This document shows positions 6,516 through 13,530 of a stretch of 13,855 bases of DNA, piece after piece (positions within the stretch are counted from its first letter, which is position 1; every line of letters begins with the position of its first letter). The stretch comes from an uncultured Eubacteriales bacterium. Lineage in GTDB: Bacteria > Bacillota > Clostridia > Oscillospirales > Acutalibacteraceae. A program made the position numbers and the translations under genes. Where the stretch lies: the NCBI GenBank assembly GCA_934445015.1, contig CAKSDJ010000036.1:1-13855 (forward strand), in the 5' to 3' direction. The notes beneath the pieces were generated by a model. The model saw nothing but the letters and a program-made list of their open reading frames with translations. It was not told the origin of the DNA and ran no database searches.

Positions 6516-7325
6516 ATGCGTAAAAAATCAATTCCGATAGTCGAAGATCAAAGCGGAAAATTCTATCAAAAGAAAATCGGGGACTTTTTTGTGTCCGAAA
6601 ATACGCTTACAAGTGATTTTCGGTTACATCAACACGATTTTTATGAACTTGAATATATAACCGAGGGTGGCGGCACGCACTTTATAAACGGCGAGGCGCA
6701 CAGCGTGCAAAAGGGCGATATGCTTTTTGTTACGCCATTTGATTTTCACGGTTACAAAACCGATGGGCTAAAAACGATTACCTGTCACTTTTATGCGAAA
6801 GACCTGTCGTTTGAAGTGTTGCGGTTTTTGCACACTTTAAAGACGGGCGTAGTAAAAAACATCGAACCGTATACCTTCGAAAATCTTGAATATATGTTAA
6901 AGGTTTTTGAAAAGGGCGGAAAATTTGCCGAATTAAAATTGAGAAATATTATTGAGATTATATTACTTGACTTGTTTTATGATAAAACCTATGAGTATGA
7001 GGAAACGTCTAAAGATAAAATATCCGCGGCGGTAGGATATATAAATATTAATTTTCGCAGTGATATCACGCTTAAATCAATACAGGAAAAATTCAATATT
7101 TCACAATCGTATTTCAGCCGTGAATTTAAAAAACGAACCGGTAAGTGCTTTAGTGATTACATTTGCCAAAAAAGGCTTGAGTTTGCAAAAAAACTTTTAA
7201 AAAACGGTAATTTGGTAATAGACGCCTGTTTTGAGAGCGGTTTCGGCGGAATCAGAAATTTTAACAGGCAGTTTAAAAATTATTACGGAATAACGCCTAC
7301 CGAATATATAAAAGGTAAAAAATAA
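6516..7325 (+). CDS. AraC-family transcriptional regulator with cupin sensor domain
   Basis: The product has 269 residues from ATG 6516, which follows AGGTG (6506-6510). A longer frame from 6318 starts inside the GH130 gene and runs through the terminator and promoter, so it is rejected. Residues about 20-100 form an AraC-type cupin: LHQHDFYELEYITEGGGTHF with His38 and His40, then KGDMLFVTPFDFHGY. Residues about 168-266 carry two helix-turn-helix units: DITLKSIQEKFNISQSYFSR, then the family hallmark SGFGGIRNFNRQFKNYYGIT followed by PTEYI. This layout is typical of sugar-responsive activators. As the gene follows a mannoside-active GH130 gene, it may regulate sugar use, but it has its own promoter and its targets are not visible. 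The ligand is unknown. Confidence 0.9.
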   Translation: MRKKSIPIVEDQSGKFYQKKIGDFFVSENTLTSDFRLHQHDFYELEYITEGGGTHFINGEAHSVQKGDMLFVTPFDFHGYKTDGLKTITCHFYAKDLSFEVLRFLHTLKTGVVKNIEPYTFENLEYMLKVFEKGGKFAELKLRNIIEIILLDLFYDKTYEYEETSKDKISAAVGYININFRSDITLKSIQEKFNISQSYFSREFKKRTGKCFSDYICQKRLEFAKKLLKNGNLVIDACFESGFGGIRNFNRQFKNYYGITPTEYIKGKK

Positions 7326-7353
7326 CCGCCCGACATTTTTCGACGTTTTACAG

Positions 7354-7382
7354 TTGAATTTTCATTTGCAGGGATATATAAT
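7354..7382 (+). promoter_or_regulatory. Promoter of the small protein/malic enzyme/phosphatase operon
   Basis: TTGAAT (7354-7359) and perfect TATAAT (7377-7382) are 17 bp apart, 28 bp before the first ATG. I see no terminator between the AraC stop (7325) and this promoter. Confidence 0.75.
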
Positions 7383-7410
7383 AAAATAAAAAATCACGGA
7401 GGTAACAGTT

Positions 7411-7641
7411 ATGAAAAAAATTATTTGTAAGGTAGAATATGATACCGACACCGCGCAGCTCGTAAAAAAGCACACATACGGTGAGTTCGGTGACAGCACC
7501 GGTTATGAGGAGAGCCTTTATGTAACCGAAAGCGGAAAGTATTTTATTTATGTAAACGGCGGTTGCGATTCGATATACCCCGAAGCGGATATAAAAAGAT
7601 TGTCTGCCGCAAAAGCCGAAGAGTGGCGTAAGGCACATTGA
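7411..7641 (+). CDS. Small conserved-looking hypothetical protein (76 aa)
   Basis: The product has 76 residues and begins MKKIICKVEYDTDTAQLVKK. The pattern YDTDTA, a middle YEESLYVTESGKYFIYVNGG, and a charged C-terminal helix AAKAEEWRKAH recall a group of small Firmicute and phage proteins that share 'YDTxTA ... EETLYxTxxGxYF ... GG'. I recall this resemblance without being able to search it. No catalytic motif, signal peptide or membrane segment is visible; the predicted fold is mostly beta strand with a terminal helix. GGAGGT (7399-7404) sets the ATG. It is the first gene behind a good promoter, 30 bp before the malic enzyme gene, so both are probably on one transcript. Function unknown; it could be a small cytoplasmic regulator or binding partner. 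Confidence 0.75.
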   Translation: MKKIICKVEYDTDTAQLVKKHTYGEFGDSTGYEESLYVTESGKYFIYVNGGCDSIYPEADIKRLSAAKAEEWRKAH

Positions 7642-7671
7642 TATATTTTAAAATCGGTTAAGGTAATATAA

Positions 7672-8850
7672 ATGGATATAAAAGAAGAGTCGCTTAAAAG
7701 GCATTACGAATGGCAGGGAAAAATCGAAGTTGTATCGCGAACCCACGTTACCGACGGCAAACAGCTTTCGCTTGCATACACGCCCGGTGTGGCAGAACCG
7801 TGCCTTGAAATACAAAAGGACATCAAAAAGTCATACAGGCTTACGCGCCGCAGTAATTTAGTTGCGGTTATAACCGACGGTTCGGCGGTTTTGGGGCTTG
7901 GTAACATAGGTCCCGAAGCGGGTATGCCGGTTATGGAGGGCAAGTGTGTTCTGTTTAAAGAGTTTGCCGATGTTGACGCGTTTCCGCTTTGTATCAAAAC
8001 AAATGATGTTGATGAAATTGTGCGTACCGTATATTTGCTTTCGGGATCATTCGGCGGAATAAATCTTGAAGATATAGCGGCGCCGCGTTGCTTTGAAATA
8101 GAGCGCAAACTTAAAGAAATTTGCGACATACCGGTTTTTCACGATGACCAGCACGGCACTGCAGTTGTAGTCGCAGCCGCAATGCTTAACGCTTTAAAAG
8201 TTGTGGGTAAAAATATCAAAGATATTAAGTGTGTAATAAACGGCGCAGGCGCCGCAGGTACCGCAATCGGCGAACATCTGCTTGATATGGGCATTAAAAA
8301 CCTTATAATGTGCGATAAATCGGGCGCTATATATGACGGTATGGAAGGCCTCGGCGACGCCCACGCAAAATTGGCAAAAATAACAAACCCCTATAAAGAA
8401 AAAGGTATGCTTTCGGATGTTATTAAAAATGCCGATGTATTTATAGGTGTTTCCGCTCCTAAAACGGTAAGCAGGGATATGATAAAAACAATGGCAGAAA
8501 AAGCAATTGTTTTTCCTATGGCAAACCCTGTACCCGAAATTATGCCTGGTGAGGCAATTGCCGGCGGTGCTTTTGTTGTAGGTACGGGCAGGTCCGATTT
8601 TCAAAATCAGATCAATAATGTTTTGGCATTCCCCGGTATATTCAGGGGCGCGCTTGATGTTCATGCAAGCGATATAAACAAACAAATGCTTACAGCCGCT
8701 TCGCACGCAATAGCCTCGCTTGTAACCGATGCCGAACTTTCGCCTGAATATATTCTTCCTAAAGCGTTTGATAAGCGCATTGCCCCCACAGTGGCAAAGG
8801 CAGTGGCAAAAGCCGCAGTTGACAGCGGAGCAGCACGCGAGATGAACTGA
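7672..8850 (+). CDS. NAD(P)-dependent malic enzyme
   Basis: The product has 392 residues, the length of the short bacterial malic enzymes without a phosphotransacetylase tail. It decarboxylates malate oxidatively to pyruvate and CO2 in the cytoplasm. Visible motifs are LSLAYTPGVAEPC (32-44) with the catalytic Tyr36, GKCVLFKEFADVDAFP (90-105) with the catalytic Lys91, metal-binding INLEDI (130-135, Glu133/Asp134) and HDDQHGTA (157-164), the Rossmann turn GAGAAG (191-196), and MANPVPEIMP near residue 283. Residues around 309-320 (NQINNVLAFPGIFRGA) are the usual C-terminal substrate motif. AAGGT lies 7 bases before the ATG, and the gene follows the 76-aa protein by 30 bp and precedes the phosphatase by 31 bp. 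The cofactor preference cannot be decided from the sequence by eye. Confidence 0.95.
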   Translation: MDIKEESLKRHYEWQGKIEVVSRTHVTDGKQLSLAYTPGVAEPCLEIQKDIKKSYRLTRRSNLVAVITDGSAVLGLGNIGPEAGMPVMEGKCVLFKEFADVDAFPLCIKTNDVDEIVRTVYLLSGSFGGINLEDIAAPRCFEIERKLKEICDIPVFHDDQHGTAVVVAAAMLNALKVVGKNIKDIKCVINGAGAAGTAIGEHLLDMGIKNLIMCDKSGAIYDGMEGLGDAHAKLAKITNPYKEKGMLSDVIKNADVFIGVSAPKTVSRDMIKTMAEKAIVFPMANPVPEIMPGEAIAGGAFVVGTGRSDFQNQINNVLAFPGIFRGALDVHASDINKQMLTAASHAIASLVTDAELSPEYILPKAFDKRIAPTVAKAVAKAAVDSGAAREMN

Positions 8851-8881
8851 TATTTATACTTTAAAAGGAGTTATATTATAT

Positions 8882-9598
8882 ATGTTGCTTTTTTATGTAA
8901 GACACGGCGACCCAATATATAATCCCGACAGCCTTACGCCGCTCGGTGAACGTCAGGCGGAGGCGGTTGCAAAACGTTTGGCGCTGCACGGGGTAGACAG
9001 TGTTTATACTTCGAGTTCAAACCGTGCAATACTCACCTCAAAACCGACCTGTGAATTACTTAAAAAGGAGGCGCAGGTTCTTGACTGGTGTAACGAGGGT
9101 CACGCTTGGGCTGATTTTGCTTGTGAGGATAAAGAGTGCAGAAAAACATGGTGCTTTTATCAGCCTGAATATATAGATATGTTTAATTCAAAAGAAGTAA
9201 GAGCGCTCGGCGAAAATTGGGCGGAACATCCGATGTTTGCAGACCGCAACTTTAAAAAAGGCATTGAGCGTGTAAGACGCGAAACATATTCGTTTTTATC
9301 AGGCTTGGGTTTTACTTTTGATGAAGAAAAGGGAATGTACAAATCAAGCAAATGCGGCAATAAGCGGATTGCAGTTTTTGCGCACCAGGGTTTCGGACTT
9401 TTGTTTTTAAGTACGGTGCTTAATATTCCGTATCCTATGTTCTGTACAAGATTTGATATGTCGCATACAAACGTTTCGGTAATTGAGTTTTCCGAGTGTG
9501 ACGGATACATACTTCCTAAAGCACTTACTCTTTCAAACGATTCGCATATATACCGCGAAGGATTGCCGACAAAGTACAATAACGGGGTATATTTTTAA
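8882..9598 (+). CDS. Histidine phosphatase superfamily (phosphoglycerate mutase-like) protein
   Basis: The product has 238 residues. The N-terminus FYVRHGDP carries the RHG motif with the phosphate-accepting His8 and Arg7; Arg48 in SSSNRA corresponds to the second phosphate-binding Arg, and His168 in FAHQGFG to the second catalytic His. A cysteine- and tryptophan-rich insert lies at about 70-116 (DWCNEGHAWADFACEDKECR), which is not typical of the small phosphatases and may shape a specific substrate pocket. The fold is shared by cofactor-dependent mutases, phosphosugar and phospholipid phosphatases and alpha-ribazole phosphatases; the length and insert do not settle which. AAGGAG lies 11 bases or so upstream of the ATG. 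It is probably the last gene of the malic enzyme operon, and a strong terminator follows. Confidence 0.85.
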   Translation: MLLFYVRHGDPIYNPDSLTPLGERQAEAVAKRLALHGVDSVYTSSSNRAILTSKPTCELLKKEAQVLDWCNEGHAWADFACEDKECRKTWCFYQPEYIDMFNSKEVRALGENWAEHPMFADRNFKKGIERVRRETYSFLSGLGFTFDEEKGMYKSSKCGNKRIAVFAHQGFGLLFLSTVLNIPYPMFCTRFDMSHTNVSVIEFSECDGYILPKALTLSNDSHIYREGLPTKYNNGVYF

Positions 9599-9609
9599 AT
9601 TTTTCTATA

Positions 9610-9646
9610 AATCACCTGCCGGATGTTGTCCGGTAGGTGATTTTTT
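9610..9646 (+). terminator. Strong intrinsic terminator
   Basis: Arms 9610-9623 and 9629-9642 form 14 pairs with one G-U around the loop TGTTG, and the T-run extends to 9646. It begins 11 bp after the phosphatase stop. Confidence 0.92.
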
Positions 9647-9693
9647 GCAAAAATCAAACAAAAATTATATGTTTTTTTATAACTATTTGTCAC

Positions 9694-9722
9694 TTTACAA
9701 ATGTGTTTAAATATGTTATGAT
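9694..9722 (+). promoter_or_regulatory. Promoter of the uracil permease gene
   Basis: TTTACA (9694-9699) and TATGAT (9717-9722) are 17 bp apart, with TGT before the -10 (extended -10). The leader of about 50 nt contains an imperfect stem, TGTGTT with AACACA, around 9731-9758. It has no clear PyrR-binding or riboswitch sequence that I can recognise. Confidence 0.65.
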
Positions 9723-9778
9723 ACTCACTGTGTGTTTTGAAACAGAAAATTGAACACAACAAGAAAGGGGAAAAAAGT

Positions 9779-11146
9779 ATGAAAATGATCTATGGCGTAA
9801 AAGACAAGCCCGGTTTCGGCAAGGTGATCGTATTTGCCTTCCAACAGTTGTTGGCGATTCTGGCAGCCACTATCGCGGTTCCTACTATTGTAGGTAACGG
9901 AATGTCACAGTCTGCAGCCCTCTTCGGTGCGGGTGTAGGCACAATTGTCTACTTGCTGTTCACCAAATTCAGAAGTCCGGTATTTTTGGGTTCATCCTTT
10001 GCTTTTATCGGATCAATGCTTGCGGCGTTTGGCGGCGCAGTTTCAATGGAAGCCGGTTATGTGGGACTGATTTTGGGTGCTGCATTTGCCGGCTTAGTTT
10101 ATGTGATAATTGCGATAATTGTAAAATTTGCCGGTGTCGGTTGGATCAACAAATTGATGCCTGCTGTGGTTATCGGACCAACAGTTGCAATTATAGGTTT
10201 GTCACTTGCCGGAAACGCTATAAGTGACCTCACCAAAGGTAAGGTGCTTGACGCTGAAGGCGTATCAACCGCTAATCCGCTTATTGCACTGATTTGCGGT
10301 CTTGTTACACTGTTTACGGTTGTAATCTGCTCGGTTTACGGCAAAAAAATGGTAAAACTTATCCCATTTATCATCGGAATACTTGCCGGATATGCCGTTG
10401 CGGCAATCTTTACTGTAATCGGTATAAAAACAGGCAATACCGCTTTGCAAATCATTGATTTTGCGGTATTCAAAAATATGTCGATCTTCGCGGTTCCCGA
10501 CTTCTCATTCATTACTGCGGCAGACGGCATTAAGGCAATTGACGGCAACTACATTGCTACCGTTGCTGTGGCGTATGTTCCGGTTGCATTTGTTGTGTTC
10601 GCTGAGCATATAGCAGACCACAAAAACCTTTCATCGGTTATAGGACAAGACCTTCTTGAAGAACCCGGTCTTCACAGAACACTTTTGGGCGACGGTGTAG
10701 GCAGCATAGTAGGCGCAATATTCGGCGGCTGCCCCAACACTACATACGGCGAGTCGGTTGGTTGCGTTGCCATTACCGGTAATGCTTCGGTTGTAACCAT
10801 TTTGGCTACCGCAATTATGTCAATTGTAATCGCATTCTTCGGACCGTTCGTTACATTCCTGGCTACAATTCCGAACTGTGTTATGGGCGGCGTATGTGTT
10901 ACACTTTACGGCTTTATCGCAGTAAGCGGTCTTAAAATGATTCAGGACGTTGACCTTAACGACAATAAAAACCTGTTCGTTGTTGCTATAATCTTAATTT
11001 GCGGTATCGGCGGACTTACCGTTTCTTTCGGAAAAATTACAATTACTGCAATTGCCTGTGCGTTAATTCTCGGAATTATCGCCAACGTTGTTCTCTCGGG
11101 TAAGAATAACAACGCAGTTGAAAATTCAGAAGAAACCGCAGAATAA
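9779..11146 (+). CDS. uraA: Uracil permease (NCS2/NAT family)
   Basis: The product has 455 residues from ATG 9779, preceded by AAAGGGG at 9764-9770. The longer frame from a TTG at 9737 has no ribosome site. It has about 12-14 hydrophobic segments. The family's signature region near residues 276-325 reads VFAEHIADH (Glu276) and CPNTTYGES (Glu325). These match the two substrate-contacting glutamates of E. coli UraA, which are also 49 residues apart, and NTTYGE is characteristic of uracil rather than xanthine carriers. GLHRTLLGDG and MGGVCVTLYG also match UraA. It imports uracil by proton symport in the cytoplasmic membrane for nucleotide salvage. It is a single-gene unit with its own promoter and terminator. 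Confidence 0.92.
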   Translation: MKMIYGVKDKPGFGKVIVFAFQQLLAILAATIAVPTIVGNGMSQSAALFGAGVGTIVYLLFTKFRSPVFLGSSFAFIGSMLAAFGGAVSMEAGYVGLILGAAFAGLVYVIIAIIVKFAGVGWINKLMPAVVIGPTVAIIGLSLAGNAISDLTKGKVLDAEGVSTANPLIALICGLVTLFTVVICSVYGKKMVKLIPFIIGILAGYAVAAIFTVIGIKTGNTALQIIDFAVFKNMSIFAVPDFSFITAADGIKAIDGNYIATVAVAYVPVAFVVFAEHIADHKNLSSVIGQDLLEEPGLHRTLLGDGVGSIVGAIFGGCPNTTYGESVGCVAITGNASVVTILATAIMSIVIAFFGPFVTFLATIPNCVMGGVCVTLYGFIAVSGLKMIQDVDLNDNKNLFVVAIILICGIGGLTVSFGKITITAIACALILGIIANVVLSGKNNNAVENSEETAE

Positions 11147-11176
11147 TAAACTTATACATATATAATTTATGTATAT

Positions 11177-11212
11177 AAAGCCTTGCCCAAATAATTGGGC
11201 AAGGCTTTTTTT
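11177..11212 (+). terminator. Strong intrinsic terminator after uraA
   Basis: AAAGCCTTGCCCAA (11177-11190) pairs perfectly with TTGGGCAAGGCTTT (11195-11208) around ATAA, followed by more T to 11212. A small 8-bp hairpin, TATACATA/TATGTATA, precedes it at 11153-11175. Confidence 0.93.
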
Positions 11213-11229
11213 GCTTTGTTTTAACTGTT

Positions 11230-11344
11230 TTTATGACATAATAACCGTCATAAACGACACATTTTTAATTTTGGAAGGTTCGACAAGTTTTTTTACAAAA
11301 ATTGGTAAAAAAAGCCGATAAACAAAAAGTTACAAAGTTGTAAC
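11230..11344. repeat. Cluster of three different inverted repeats in the intergenic region
   Basis: IR1: TTTATGAC (11230-11237) with GTCATAAA (11247-11254). IR2: TTTTTTTAC (11288-11296) with GTAAAAAAA (11305-11313). IR3: GTTACAAAGTTGTAAC (11329-11344), 7-bp arms around AG. All lie between the uraA terminator and the promoter at 11402. They may be regulator sites for the 3D-domain gene, but they do not share one sequence. No ORF is seen in 11213-11507. A weak hairpin, TGTC-A-TATC with GATA-G-GACA, sits in the leader at 11458-11484. Confidence 0.55.
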
Positions 11345-11401
11345 TATTTGAAAACGTTGATTTTTTCGTTAAATTGCACAAAATTAACCGTTTTGATATG
11401 T

Positions 11402-11430
11402 TTGACATAGTTAAAGTTTTGGAGTAGAAT
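11402..11430 (+). promoter_or_regulatory. Promoter of the G5/3D-domain protein gene
   Basis: Perfect TTGACA (11402-11407) and TAGAAT (11425-11430) are 17 bp apart. Transcription would start near 11437, giving a leader of about 70 nt that ends with AAGGAG (11495-11500), 7 bases before the ATG. Confidence 0.75.
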
Positions 11431-11507
11431 AACTTGCGTTGGTTTTAGTGACCGATTTGTCATATCATAATACACGATAGGACATTTGAATAAAAAGGAG
11501 TCGTTAG

Positions 11508-12584
11508 ATGCTTAGATTGAAAAAAAGCGGCAACTTTAAGTTTGCAAAACTTTTGCAAAAGCGAGTTCCGCTGATGGCAATGCTTTTAATTGCCGCTATC
11601 TGTGCAACAACTTTATTATTTCAGTCGGTAAACATTTTTACCGTAACAGATGGTCAAATTACAAACAAAGTATATTCACTTTCGGACAGTATTGAGGGCG
11701 CTATGAAGGTCGCAGGCTTTACAACCGAAAAATACAAGGTTTTAAGTGTAACCGCGTCGGGCAATGTAACAAATATAGATCTGGCGTATAAGTTTCCGGT
11801 TTATATTACATCGGGTGATGAAACGGTTGAGGTTTACACCACAGAGTCAACGGTTGCGGAATTGCTCAAAGAGGCAGGCTACACCGTTGACGAGTACGAT
11901 ATGGTGGAACCGGCTCTTGATACGGTAATAAAAGACACCGTTTATATCGATTATACAAATATCGATTATGTTTCGGGCAGTTACACCGAGGCAATACCCT
12001 GCACAGTTAAAACCGTATATTCAGACAAAATGGAAGAGGGCACAAAAACCCTTAACGGCGGTGTTGACGGCGAACAGCAGGTTAATTACACCGCAAAGGT
12101 TGTAAACGGTGTTACCGTTGAAACCGTTATTGAAAACACTATTACATTAAGCAACCCTGTAAACGGTGTTGAAACAATAGGTACCAAAAAGAAAACAGCT
12201 GCGGTTACTACAAGCGAAAATGTTAAATCGGTTTCAACGCTTAAACCTTCAGAAGCAATTGAACTTGACGTAAGCGGAAATCCCGTTAATTATAAAAAGC
12301 ACATAACCGTTCAGGCCACAGCGTATACCTACACCGGTCACAACTGTTCTACCGGTGTGGCACCTCAACCCGGTTATATTGCCGTGAACCCAAATGTAAT
12401 ACCCTACGGCACTAGAATGTATATCAAATCGAGCGATGGTTCATACATTTACGGTTATGCCGTAGCAGCCGATACAGGCTCGTTTATAAAGTCAAGGCCC
12501 AATAATGTTGACTTGTTTATGTCAAGCAAAGCGGCATGTACCGCATTTGGCAGAAGAAATGTCGAAATTTATATTTTGGAATAA
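11508..12584 (+). CDS. YabE-like cell-wall protein: DUF348, G5 and 3D domains
   Basis: The product has 358 residues. A basic N-terminus is followed by one membrane segment (about 21-40), serving as anchor or uncleaved signal. Residues about 44-137 hold one or two ubiquitin-like DUF348 units, the clearest being VYITSGDETVEVYTTE followed by ELLKEAGYTV at about 98-127. Residues about 150-228 resemble a G5 domain. Residues 266-358 are a 3D domain: VQATAYTYTG (268-277), GYIAVNPNVIPYGTRMYI (289-306), AADTG (320-324) with Asp322, and NVDLFMS (333-339) with Asp335, acidic residues that in the MltA-type fold serve lytic cleavage of peptidoglycan. It probably trims cell-wall glycan outside the membrane, as Rpf/YabE relatives do. 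It is shorter than B. subtilis YabE (about 437). It is a single-gene unit. Confidence 0.88.
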   Translation: MLRLKKSGNFKFAKLLQKRVPLMAMLLIAAICATTLLFQSVNIFTVTDGQITNKVYSLSDSIEGAMKVAGFTTEKYKVLSVTASGNVTNIDLAYKFPVYITSGDETVEVYTTESTVAELLKEAGYTVDEYDMVEPALDTVIKDTVYIDYTNIDYVSGSYTEAIPCTVKTVYSDKMEEGTKTLNGGVDGEQQVNYTAKVVNGVTVETVIENTITLSNPVNGVETIGTKKKTAAVTTSENVKSVSTLKPSEAIELDVSGNPVNYKKHITVQATAYTYTGHNCSTGVAPQPGYIAVNPNVIPYGTRMYIKSSDGSYIYGYAVAADTGSFIKSRPNNVDLFMSSKAACTAFGRRNVEIYILE

Positions 12585-12602
12585 TTAAAAAGCTGCACAA
12601 TA

Positions 12603-12648
12603 AAAAAGATGTTTTGTAAAGATTTAAACTTTTACAAAACATCTTTTT
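12603..12648. terminator. Bidirectional terminator between convergent genes
   Basis: An 18-bp perfect stem, 12603-12620 with 12631-12648, starts with AAAAAG and ends with CTTTTT, so it can end transcripts from either side. It lies 18 bp after the 3D-protein stop and 11 bp past the stop (12660) of the minus-strand regulator. Confidence 0.9.
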
Positions 12649-12659
12649 AAATTTAATAA

Positions 12660-13235
12660 TTACTGCTTTTTCATAAGGAACCAAAGTATCGCAAAAATCT
12701 GTAACACGGCGGCAACTATAAAAATCAACGATATTTTAGGAATAAGCAGTGTAACCATAACACATAGAGCAAGCGACCATATAAGGGTTGATATTGCGGC
12801 GAATATGTGTATCTTTTTCCACCATATACACGAAAACACTATGCCTACGATTGCGCTTATGGGTATTGCATAAATATAGAACCGCCACGCACCGAACGAC
12901 GGAAGTATAAGTTCAAAAAGGAAAAACAATATTGTTGCAACAAGCCACGCAACGCCCATTGAAAGCAGTGTGATTATTATTTTGTTGCGCGTGGTCATAA
13001 GTCTGCGGCGCGGTTTTTCGGCAATTAGGTCATTGACCGTCAAACCGAAAATTTCTGCAATTTGTACTGTAACCGCAAGGTCTGGCAACCCGTCGCCGCG
13101 TTCCCATTTGGATATTGATTTATCTGAATAGTTGAGTTTTTCGGCAAGTTCACTCTGCGTAAGCCCCAACGCTTTGCGATAGGTGCTTAAATTTCTTGCA
13201 AAATACTCGTGCAGCTGTTGTTCGGAAACCGGCAT
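12660..13235 (-). CDS. Membrane-anchored XRE-family regulator
   Basis: The product has 191 residues. Residues about 12-70 form a Cro/C1-type helix-turn-helix: NLSTYRKALGLTQSELAEKL, SDKSISKWERGDGLPDLAV (recognition helix and turn), then IAEIFGLTVNDLIAEK. A basic linker RRRLMTTRNK follows. Four hydrophobic segments at about 86-110, 118-138, 142-160 and 163-186 anchor it in the membrane, with a short KKQ tail. This XRE-plus-membrane layout is common in Clostridia and Bacilli; the N-terminal DNA-binding domain would act at the membrane, and the membrane part may sense an envelope or ligand signal. AAAGGA lies about 10 bases before the ATG. Its own promoter carries a palindrome, so self-control is plausible. 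Target genes are unknown. Confidence 0.88.
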   Translation of the reverse strand: MPVSEQQLHEYFARNLSTYRKALGLTQSELAEKLNYSDKSISKWERGDGLPDLAVTVQIAEIFGLTVNDLIAEKPRRRLMTTRNKIIITLLSMGVAWLVATILFFLFELILPSFGAWRFYIYAIPISAIVGIVFSCIWWKKIHIFAAISTLIWSLALCVMVTLLIPKISLIFIVAAVLQIFAILWFLMKKQ

Positions 13236-13270
13236 TAGTTCAAATCCTTTCGTTTGTATTTGGCATTTAT

Positions 13271-13311
13271 ATTTTACAATATAAAAAAAACATAATCAAC
13301 AATAAATTGTT
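13271..13311 (-). promoter_or_regulatory. Promoter and overlapping palindrome of the membrane XRE gene
   Basis: On the minus strand TTGATT (13299-13294) and TAAAAT (13276-13271) are 17 bp apart, about 35 bp before the ATG at 13235. The perfect palindrome AACAATAAATTGTT (13298-13311) touches the -35 box and is a candidate autoregulatory operator. Confidence 0.55.
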
Positions 13312-13357
13312 AACATTTTTAAAATGAAAACTATTTTTAATTTAAACAAAATTTTTG

Positions 13358-13386
13358 TTGACAACAGTAATTTAAAGTGATATAAT
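13358..13386 (+). promoter_or_regulatory. Consensus promoter of the tRNA-Leu gene
   Basis: Perfect TTGACA (13358-13363) and perfect TATAAT (13381-13386) are 17 bp apart. The transcript would begin near 13393 inside the palindrome GGGCGCCC (13391-13398), about 18 nt before the mature tRNA. Confidence 0.9.
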
Positions 13387-13410
13387 AATCGGGCGCCCAA
13401 ACAGGATTAT

Positions 13411-13494
13411 GCGAGTGTGCTGGAATAGGCAGACAGGCACGTTTGAGGGGCGTGTGTCCATGACGTATGGGTTCAAGTCCCATCACTCGCACCA
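13411..13494 (+). tRNA. tRNA-Leu (anticodon GAG)
   Basis: It has 84 bases including an encoded CCA. The acceptor arm GCGAGTG pairs with CACTCGC. A D-arm CTG/CAG encloses a loop with GG. The anticodon stem CACGT/GCGTG encloses the loop TTGAGGG, with GAG at 13445-13447. A long variable arm, the class II trait of leucine and serine tRNAs, comes next. The T-arm ATGGG/CCCAT carries the TTCAAGT loop. It reads CUC and CUU codons. Confidence 0.96.
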
Positions 13495-13497
13495 TTT

Positions 13498-13530
13498 GGG
13501 AAAGTCGCTTAAATAGCGGTTTTCCCTTTA
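13498..13530 (+). terminator. Terminator of the tRNA-Leu transcript
   Basis: GGGAAAGTCGCT (13498-13509) pairs with AGCGGTTTTCCC (13515-13526) over 12 positions, two of them G-U, around TAAAT. TTTATTT follows. It starts 3 bp after the CCA. Confidence 0.8.

Noticed and set aside
7704..8706. Long minus-strand ORFs (7704-8129 and 8194-8706) opposite malic enzyme.
   Set aside because: They are antisense to a well-conserved enzyme gene and show no family features; their length follows from codon bias on the coding strand.
9729..9778. Possible riboswitch or PyrR site in the uraA leader.
   Set aside because: The leader is only about 50 nt, its hairpin is weak, and no known ligand-binding core or PyrR consensus could be recognised.
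11288..11313. The T7/A7 hairpin as a terminator.
   Set aside because: On the plus strand the right arm is A-rich and not T-rich, and no gene on either strand ends near it.
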